Program-made: the position numbers and the translations under genes | Part shown: one piece after another, positions 56,370-64,000 of the stretch | Position numbering within the stretch: the first letter of the stretch is position 1 | Layout: each line of letters begins with the position of its first letter | Notes under the pieces: generated by a model | The model's database searches: none | What the model was told of the DNA's origin: nothing | What the model saw: the letters and a program-made list of their open reading frames with translations, nothing else | Source: Lithospermum erythrorhizon | Lineage: Eukaryota; Streptophyta; Magnoliopsida; Boraginales; Boraginaceae | Length of the DNA stretch: 64,000 bases | Reading direction: 5' to 3' | NCBI GenBank assembly: GCA_019722365.1 | Contig: JADFUC010001732.1 | Location: 1-64,000 of the forward strand

Positions 56370-58150
56370 CGTGTTGTTACCCAACGTCGAGGCCTTGGAT
56401 ACCCAGTGGTGTTGTGGTACATTATTTACGTATGATATTGGTAGGGGTGTTGTTTGATTAAAGAGACTCTGCGTGCTTTTGTTTTCTCGAGTTTTTATTT
56501 TACACTTATACGTATGTAATTGTGCACTTTTACTGTTCAGCTTGAGATTATGACACAGGGAGGTCGGTGTAGTTAGATTGGTATATAGAGGCATCGCTTT
56601 GATTGGTGGTCGGTTGTTGTGCGTTGATTTACTTCCATTTGAAACTACGATTTTGACTGTCTTGGGTATGGTTAGTTAGGAAACATCGTACCGTTATTGA
56701 TTGCCGTCGGAAGAATTGCTTTGTGGGTTCGGAAGACGGATATCCGATTTGTGGGAGGCGAGAAAGATTTTGCTTCGAGTTTTGTATCGACGCGAAGTGG
56801 AGATTGATTCGAGGAAAGGGTGTATTGAGTTCTTGGGATATGTGGTTGATTTGAATAGAGAAACGTGGACCTGGGGAGGATGTGCGAGTTGTTAGAGGAT
56901 TCAAGGATGTTTCTGAGGACTTACCGGGGTTGCCACGAGAAAATTAATTTCTTGTGAGGTTATTCACAGTACGGCGCCCAATTTCTCTTCCACACGTCTG
57001 GGATGGCTCAGCCAGTGCCGGGGAGTGCGGACTCGATTACGGGGATTTGATGGACAAAGTTCGTGGACAGTGTATCTCCATTAAGTGCGCAGTGTTGTTT
57101 GTGAAAAGAAGGATGGTTCGATGAGGCGTGCATTGACTATGGCGGTGAATAAGTGACCGTGGAGCGAAACCGTTTCCCGGAATTGTGATTTGTTTGATCG
57201 GTGAAGGATGCGGGTGTTCTCGAAGATTGATTTTGATGCAGTTATCATCGGTTGAGATCAAAGGGAGATATTCGAGAAATCGGCTTTCGATCTGGGTATG
57301 AACATTATGATTTATAGTGATGCCATTTGGATTGACAAATCGCGGCGACACTTTATGGTTTGATGAACGGTGTTTCGGGAGTAACTGGATGAGTTTGTGG
57401 TGGTATTCGTGTGATATTCGATATATTCTAGAGGGAGGAGAACATGAGAGGCATTTGCGGTGTGTTGAGGACAGAGACGACACCGGTTGTATGCAAGTTT
57501 TCCAAATGTGAGTTACGTGGTTGGCGAGGAGTGCAATTCTCTTTGGGTCATGTTATTTAAGGCGAAATTATTTTGTTGATCCTTGAGAAAGGTGGAGGTT
57601 GTGAACAATTGGAGGCGTCCACTTGAAAGTGTTGAGGTTAGGAGGTTTCTTGGGGTTATTTGGTTCTTATAAGGAGATTCATCAAGTTCTTTTTTCCTTG
57701 ATTGCGGCATGCTGCCGAGTTGACAGGAAAAGGGTTCGTTGTTGGGATGATGATTGTGAGATTCTTGAGGATACTAAAGGGAAGTTGACTTAAAATTTCG
57801 GTGTTGGCGTCTGATGCAGTTACGAGGAGACTCGTGATTTATAGTGCCGCATCGGGGATTGGGGTGTGTTCGTGCGGAATGGGAAAGGTGATTGCCTATC
57901 TTCCCGGCGGTTGAAATCGAGGAAAGAACTATCCGACCCGTGATTTTGAGCTAGTGGCGATAGTCGTTGCGTTGAAGTTGTGGAGCATTATACGTATGGG
58001 GTTAAATGCGATTTTCTTGTCCTTGAAGTTTGAAATATCTTCGGCCTTGAGGTGGTGAGGTAGAGGAGGTGGATGGGTTAAGTCGGTGATTATGACTTGA
58101 CTAGTGAGTACCGCGGGGAAGGCAAATGTAGTAGGCGATGCATTTAGTCG
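56370..58150 (+). pseudogene. pol: pol remnant (protease, RT, RNase H) of Ty3 element C
   Basis: Protease: GTLFTYDIGRGVV at about 56417-56455, with the catalytic DSG segment lost by frame. A GKHRTVIDC-like stretch follows near 56680, and GCIEFLGYVVDLNRE at 56819-56863. RT: EDLPGLP near 56917, KRRMVR (KKKDGS in family) near 57108, and the [14 protein letters not shown] equivalent at about 57300-57345. The FIDD position is unreadable near 57410. RNase H: YSAASGIGVCS near 57840-57875, NYPTRDFELVA at about 57928-57962, ALKLW near 57973, and the YDL and KANVVADA-like stretches to about 58140. Homology then jumps to the 3' tail. Integrase is absent, as in element A. Confidence 0.75.
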
Positions 58151-58453
58151 AAAGGAAAATCGAAGGACCAGAGAGAGAGATAAGCAGTGGGAGTTGGTTT
58201 GATGTCGTGCTTGGCAGGAGATTTTCTGTATGAGAGTTCGACAGGTATACGGATCGAATCTTAGAATATCGGCAATGAGATGAGGCTGAGTTGTGATAGA
58301 ATGTGAGAGGTAAGGGTCGAGATTTCACGGTTGGCGAGAGTGGAGTCGATGTGCTTTATTTTATTGTGATATTTGATTTTGTGTTATTATATTGTTACAA
58401 CGATTGTTTGAGGGTTGTTAAATTTCGAGTCGAAATTTTGTAGAATAATTGGG
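58151..58453 (+). other. Tail of Ty3 element C with integrase deletion junction
   Basis: TTTCACGGTTGGCGAGAGTG (about 58323) matches the point just before integrase in element B (antisense at about 14885-14905). It is followed directly by GTGCTTTATTTTATTGTGAT, which matches B just before its 3' LTR (about 13585). The last 70 bases, TTAAATTTCGAGTCG to GGG, match the B and A tails. Confidence 0.7.
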
Positions 58454-61212
58454 TGTAATAACCCGTTCTACGAAAAAAAAAAAAATATTTAAATTTTGGT
58501 CGGCGGTGGGACCGGTGATATTTTAAATAATCTCGATGATAATATTATTTATTAAATTTTTTAGTAGAATTACGTTTATAATTTAGTAGTTTTTTATATG
58601 GAATATTTTATCTTTGGAATCGGGTTCGTGGAGATTTGATGCGATAAGCGGAGAAGTGCTTAGAAACGAGCAGGGACTCGAAGTTTTTAAATATCTAGTC
58701 GTACTTATCCGCGTCATCGATATCAAACAACCCCGTCGTCATCTTTTAAATGGGTGGCGAAGAGAAATATTCGCCTTCCCCTTAAAATTTCATTTCCGTT
58801 TCTACTCTTGTTGTCATTTGAGCTTCAAGGGGCCGGTTGTAGAATATTGTTCTCCCATTCATTCCTCTTTGAGTTGATTTAAGGTAGAAATTTCAAGTCT
58901 TTCGAGATATTTCTTGGGTTTGACATAATTGACTTTTAGTTGACTTTTCCATAATTGAATTTTATGATAAATCTTAGTTGGTTATGGGTTACGTGACATA
59001 TTTGAGTGATGAATTCGTGATTTAGAGAGATCGTTTGAGGGCGTTATGAGTCGAGGTTGACTTTTAGGTTTTAGGTTGACTTTTATGTGGATATTTTTAT
59101 AAGACTTTAAATGTGTAGGAGGATATATTGGGACACTTTATTATAGTTGTTATGATGTTAAATTGGTGATTTAAAATTGATTAAAGTGTTATGTTGAAAA
59201 ATTAAATTCAAGTTGAGTTATAATTGATATTTGAATTATAGATTGTTAATTATGGACTTGATGATTAGTTAGAATAACTTATAAGTCGATTTGTAATGAG
59301 AAAGTGATAAAGATGGAATTGCTTGGGGAATCGGTGGGTTGTGTCAGATGGGATTATAATTGATAGTTTATCCGTCGTATTGAAGCTAATTTAGAGATAG
59401 TTCCCAAATTTGGTTATGTATCTTCTAGAGCATGAGGTATAGTAGTAAAGTGCTTGATTATAGTTTAAGGTGTTGTTTGGCGTTGATCGTGGGAAAAGAG
59501 CGGTTACTTGATTGTTTTCGAAGGTTTGCGTGTATGAAGATGAATACTTATCTGGTGTTACTACGTACTTACTTTAAATTGTGTGAGCATGTTATTGTGA
59601 TATGATTATGTGAATGATATACGTGTTATTATGATATGATTATGTGAGAATGATATACATGTCATTGTGTTATGATTACGTGAGAATGATATACATGTAG
59701 TATTATATGATTATGTGATTATGCAATGGCGTTAAGATTGCTTGAGGTACGTAATGGCTTGAACTCCCAACCTATATTTCTGATTTACGTGGCCTTACAA
59801 TAGAACGCTTATGATTTCTGTGGCCTTGTTGGCGGTGTGTTTGACTTACGATTGTGAGATGTTTTAAATTTGTGTGCTTGGATATTGTTTGGGTAGAGTA
59901 GGCGATTATTGAGAGGTGATGGTTAGGTATCTATGACTTGGTGACTTGAGTACGAGGTGACCACATGGTTGGGATTACTAGGGATTAGGTGACTCTCGGC
60001 CCCAAGCTGCTGAGGATATGTGGCTATTGGCCTATACTACAGGTATAGCGTGCGGTTGGCACTGCCGGTATAAGAAGCGGTATGACTTCTGATCGCTTTT
60101 TCTTTGTGTCGTGTCGATTCGGCCACATCTACTACGGTATGGCAGTGCGGTTTGGCACTTATAGCCGGTATAGGCGGTATGAATCTTTTGATCACTGGCA
60201 TTGTGCATTGTCGATGTGGCCCTATACTAGGTATGGCGTGCGGTGTGCCTTACTTGGTGTATAGAAGCGGTGTATATATGTGTATAAGATCAGGTGTGCG
60301 CTTATGCTTTTAGTGAATGAGTGCGTGTCTTGTATACTTTATTGTATAGATCGGTGTGCCTTATACTTTGTGTATATAAGTGCGGTTTTAGGCCTTATCT
60401 TTATGAGGTAGCAAGTGCGAGGTGATTATTGATTAGTCCATTCACTGTGGGTAGACGGATTGAGTATATGCGCGTAGAGGATGGTATCTTGGTGGGGATA
60501 TGAGAGATAGAGTTTGATGACTAGAGTTTTAGTCGTTGTTGAGTCTGTTCTTTAGAAATTGTGTGCTATTTGAACCTTGATATATCTTCGTGTATTATGT
60601 TTGAGATTTTTACTTGAATTATGTTGTATGACATTTTAAGGTAGTCTGATATATGTATTTATTAATATTTGACTATTATATTATTGATTATTTCGTTCCG
60701 TGGTAGTTCACCACAATGTTAAGTTTCCTAAGACTTCATGACTTCGCCCCTTTTTGCATTGGGCGACATTTCTATTTTGTGCGGTGTGAACGGCCGGTTG
60801 AGCGAGGCATTTGAAGTTTGTTAAGTGGCTAGGTGGCTTGTCGGGTGGCGGAGGATCTCGATCACGATTTTTGATGTGTTGTCAACTGTTTTGATTGTAT
60901 TTTTCCTTTTGAAACTTTAGCCATTGTTGTCGTTTTGTATTCGAGGATCTGATACGTATCATCTGTTTAGCACTTTGCCCGGCGTTACCTTATTTTTAGG
61001 ATATGTTGTGTATATATATATGGGTTTATCGTTTCGATATCGGTGATGGATTATATATTTTAAAAAACTTTTGATTTAGGAAACTTAATTGTATTCAACG
61101 TTTTGGATGAAAGCAGAATTGTATTTAAGCGAGTCGTCAATCGGTTGGTGGCTACAGTGTTCCAGTTTAATGACTACTTTTCGGGCGGCCGGGCACAGGC
61201 GGATCGTTCTGA
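58454..61212 (+). mobile_element. 3' LTR of Ty3 element C
   Basis: It starts TGTAATAACCCG with an A-run and ends near GGCGGATCGTTCTGA, where the 5' LTR reads GGGCGGTCGTTACA. At 2.76 kb it is about 200 bp longer than the 5' LTR, mainly because the 5' LTR lost part of the segment that lies around 59300-59560 here. All landmark blocks are present in order. Confidence 0.8.
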
Positions 61213-61300
61213 TTCAGCTCTATCTTTAGTGTTAGGGTCAAAATAGTCGTTTCTTTGTGATGACTCGATGTGTATTTTAAAGGATAATATAGTCGTTTCT

Positions 61301-61440
61301 TGAAATTAGGTGTATGGGAGTCGGGGGTGCCCGAGACCTTCCAGAAAGAAATCTGAGGCTCTTGGGAAGTCAGTGTGCCCAGGACACTAAATGCAGTACG
61401 TAGGCATTTAAAGCAGTACGTAGTGCAATCGGCCTGACCT
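61301..61440 (+). repeat. Short direct repeat beside the TIR element
   Basis: AAATGCAGTACGTAGGCATTTA is followed by AAAGCAGTACGTAGTGCA (about 61389-61422), two copies of a GCAGTACGTAG core 22 bases apart. The stretch before it is unassigned. Confidence 0.5.
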
Positions 61441-62560
61441 TATAAATATTATATCCCGTATTTTTTAATATGCATTATTTATTAATAATATAATAATTAT
61501 ATTTAACTTCTTAAAAATATTTTTATTTAATTAATTTTTTTTTAAAATTGAATATTATTTCAATATTGATTAATAATTGGTAGTAATGGAATGAGAGGAG
61601 GCATCAAAATATATAGGAGTGTGGAAGATCATTTTTAATATATTTGCTAATAATTGTTAGTCTTTGAAACTTGAGCAGCAGTCGAGTGATGAATACTGAC
61701 TCATTCGTTAAACAAAAATACACCACGCACATGTATGTAGAATTATACATAAATCGTATGTGTCATAAACAAAAATACACACCTACGCCAGACAAAATAC
61801 GCTTTTCTTGTCTTAAAAGATGCTAGTGTATCAGCGATCCGTCGTGCAGTACTAGTCGGTGTTCGGCTTTGATAATGGAATGCCCAGATTGATGCCGACA
61901 ACTACGCGTATAATATTATCTCATAATTATTAATGTTGATTATTTTTACTAATGTAATAATTATATTTCTTCTTAAAAAATTGCTATTTATATTTTACTA
62001 TATTTAATTAAATTAAATAAAGAACAAGAAATAAATTGATTATTTGTGCGAGGATCATATGCCGTCTCAAGTAAGTTGGTGACACTTAATACCGTCTCGT
62101 CCAAAGATTTGGTACTGTTGTCGGTTTTGAGCAGATTACGTCTTTTTTCGAAGACGATGCGATATTGAAGAAAGCGGGAACCTTGATAGGAAATGTCTGT
62201 TGATAGGGTCACTTTTAGATTACAAATACACTCTATTGTGCTTTAGTCTTATTATCTGTAGGCGTCGTGGAGCCTGTAACTTGTGTCGAATAACGATTCT
62301 GACGTCTGTATTTTCGATAGAGTATTATTGATATCTTATTTGGTACTCTGATCATTATTAACATATATATAACTACGTTAAAATATTATCTCTCATAATT
62401 TTAATATTGACTATTTATTATTAATGTAATAATTATATTTCTTATTAAATTATTTTATTTAATTATATTTATAATTATATTTTTTGTTTTAATATTAAAT
62501 ATTATTATCAATATTGTTAATAACTTTTATTGTTGCAATTTTTATTTGGTTAGACACGAA
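61441..62560 (+). repeat. AT-rich region with a block repeated three times about 468 bp apart
   Basis: TAATAATTATATTT with similar flanks (ATTATCTCATAATT before, CTTCTTAAAAAATT after) occurs at 61491, 61955 and 62427, spacings 464 and 472. Sequence between the blocks is much less alike. It may be a decayed tandem array or a recurrent AT-rich element. Confidence 0.5.
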
Positions 62561-62583
62561 ATAATATTAAATATTAAGTATGA

Positions 62584-62664
62584 TAATAACTTATGATATT
62601 AAGTATATATTAATAACTTATGATATTAAGTCAATATTAATAACTTATGATATTAAGTATATAT
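62584..62664 (+). repeat. 27-bp tandem repeat, three copies
   Basis: The unit begins TAATAACTTATGATATTAAG. Copies are 62584-62610, 62611-62637 and 62638-62664; the first and third are identical and the middle one differs at two bases. Confidence 0.9.
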
Positions 62665-62697
62665 TGTAAAAGGTTGAAACCATCAACCTAATATTAT

Positions 62698-63412
62698 ATA
62701 TCTCCTCATTTTTAAATTGTCGTTTAGCCAAACAAATTTATTTTTTTATAGTTGTCGTTTAGCATAATAAATAACGTTTTATATTTTCGGTATGCTTTGA
62801 ATCTTTTACCTTTAAATAGCAACCGGCCGATGATATTTTTTGAAAGAAAATTTTGTATTGAAAAGAATAAAAGTACAACAACTCCGGAGCATGCGTCGCA
62901 CACACATATCCTAGGGATATACAATTGGAAGCCGCTCGAAGCAATAATTAATTACACATTTAGTATAAGGTAGGCTCTCGAACTATACGCTTTATCTATA
63001 ATACTATTTACCGCAAGACGAAAACATCCTCTAACTCCACGACTTCATCTTGAAAATTACGATTGCATTCAATGTGCTGTGATAGATCACCGAACAAAAA
63101 ATAATGCTGCTTTCATTTCCATGAAAACTTTGCCTCGCGTTGCTCGACCATAGTACACTCGTCTCGAAGCTCTTGTTACTGTTCGGTGAGAACTTTGACA
63201 TCTTACCTAAATGTCATTTTGCAAAACAACAATTGAAGAACAGGTGCTCTGCCGGTCTCCTCCCATTTACCGCATAACACATTGAGCCAAATAATATTAT
63301 TTGATTGATTGTCATTCTACCGTTTTTTGTCATTTTTATAATTTTCTTTCATTAATCTACATACAAATGGCAAAAATGACAATTAAAAAAAAACTGGAGG
63401 AAGTATTAAGTA
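62698..63412. mobile_element. Possible Stowaway-like element, about 0.7 kb
   Basis: The left end ATCTCCTCATTTTTAAATTG then TCGTTTAGCC pairs imperfectly with the reverse complement of the right end, TACTTCCTCCAGTTTTTTTT then TAATTGTCATTTTTGCC. The interior includes a second GTTGTCGTTTAGC copy (62751). No transposase is seen. Both flanks carry ATTAAGTATATATTG (62653 and 63423), which may mark a duplicated target region. Confidence 0.4.
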
Positions 63413-64000
63413 TAGTATGGAGTATTAAGTATATATTGTGTAGCATTACTTGTGTCGTGTGCCCGTGTATAATATAATAGAGTTGGCAAATTTAAGACCG
63501 TCTCACATTTTCAGACCACATCATCTCTTTTATATGATTAAGCCAACTTCAGACAATACATTATACTTCATTGAAAGTCTTAAAATTTTGAAATATACAC
63601 TATTGCATATAGTCTAAGATCTATTTGAGTATATACATAACATGCATTAAGCACTATTATAGATGTTACAATACTTTGAGTACAAATCAATGACTACTAC
63701 TCATATAGACTGACTACTACACATATAGACGGTGTTTTGGTTAGCATTTTTTGGTCATCGGTAATTGATATTATTATTAGAGGTAGAAAGAAAAAGATAT
63801 GCAAGTATATATTTTGGGGATAACGATAATAACTGCCATCACCAAATTCCATTTACCGCTTTATTACCAACTTCTAAAATATCCCTTCAATCACTAACCC
63901 AACAATTGATAATACCACTTGGATCAAGTTTGCCTTTAAACACTACCCCGAGGTCACATGACTCTCCAGGTATTTTGTAAAAACATAAGATATGCCAACT
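63413..64000. other. Right edge, unassigned
   Basis: AT-rich DNA with a short direct repeat GACTACTACTCATATAGACT / GACTACTACACATATAGAC at about 63691-63730. A 71-codon open frame (63765-63980) has no recognised family. Confidence 0.4.

Larger units (their letters stand above)
51497..61300. mobile_element. TIR element whose right arm is split by Ty3 element C
   Basis: The left arm (51497-51690) has repeated AAATGACTATWTT-type motifs: AAAATGACTATATTAACGCC, AAAATGACTTCTTTGTCC, ACTAACACTGAAATTATAAA, GAAATGACTATTTTGCC, and GAGGCAAAATTGTCATTTCA. The reverse complement of the right arm is in two pieces. The inner piece is 52478-52549 (AAATGACTATTTTGCCCTC, ATTTCACTAAAA). The outer piece is 61213-61300 (GAAACGACTATATTATCC, ACTATTTTGACCCTAACACT). 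The order is exactly that of the left arm. Without the 8.66-kb retrotransposon the element is about 1.15 kb. The interior is C-rich on the left (51690-51770) and G-rich on the right (52369-52470), with no transposase. Confidence 0.7.

Noticed and set aside
55559..56594. Minus-strand open frames of 157 and 177 codons
   Set aside because: Antisense to gag and protease of element C. Pro/Ser/Thr-rich composition is the mirror of the G-rich sense strand.
57037..57483. 148-codon minus-strand open frame
   Set aside because: Antisense to RT of element C.
59590..59705. Regular direct repeats that could suggest a CRISPR array
   Set aside because: Units are imperfect, contiguous without unique spacers, and lie inside a plant LTR present in many copies.

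Overview
The window is plant nuclear DNA, almost certainly from a dicot. The evidence is Tekay/Del-like Ty3 retrotransposons with LTRs of about 2.6 kb, Ty1-copia elements, a Mutator-like element (MULE), a PIF/Harbinger element and Stowaway-like MITEs. There are also two plant-specific host genes, a NIP-type RING-H2 gene and a B3-domain fragment. Intergenic DNA is AT-rich. The species cannot be named from sequence alone. No long open frame survives. Every recognisable coding stretch is cut by 1-3 base indels every few tens of bases, so all coding entries are given as pseudogenes or remnants. The indels may be consensus errors in the assembly, not biology (see findings).

Layout. 1-10.9 kb: Ty3 element A (+). 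Its 5' LTR runs in from the left edge and is split by an antisense solo LTR of the same family (825-3374). The interior carries gag, protease, RT and RNase H but no integrase. 10.9-20.8 kb: Ty3 element B (-), nearly full length at about 9.9 kb, with gag, protease, RT, RNase H and integrase. 20.8-23.3 kb: unclear, perhaps an LTR of another family. 23.3-24.6 kb: PIF/Harbinger transposase remnant. 24.66-28.87 kb: MULE with long imperfect terminal inverted repeats (TIRs) and a 3'-truncated transposase. 29.5-30.96 kb: five-exon NIP1-like RING-H2 gene, the clearest host gene. 31.38-33.75 kb: another antisense solo LTR. 33.76-35.9 kb: a small LTR element. 36.25-37.3 kb: TIR element. 37.57-37.90 kb: B3-domain fragment. 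40.18-40.42 kb: Stowaway-like MITE. 41.5-43.2 kb: copia gag/protease fragment. 43.65-44.44 kb: Harbinger-like non-autonomous element. 45.0-50.97 kb: copia element with both LTRs, gag, protease, integrase, RT and RNase H, split by two insertions. 51.5-61.3 kb: a TIR element whose right arm was split by Ty3 element C (+, 52.55-61.21 kb). 61.3-64 kb: AT-rich DNA with tandem repeats and a MITE.

How the parts relate. The three Ty3 elements and two solo LTRs are one family. Element B keeps integrase; A and C lack it with what looks like the same deletion junction. That suggests an integrase-less lineage mobilised in trans by B-like copies. Nesting gives relative ages: the TIR element at 51.5 kb is older than Ty3 element C, and the LTR of A is older than the solo LTR inside it. 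I see no prokaryotic genes, CRISPR array, tRNA or rRNA. I found no new defence or metabolic system; the novelty is in mobile-element structure.
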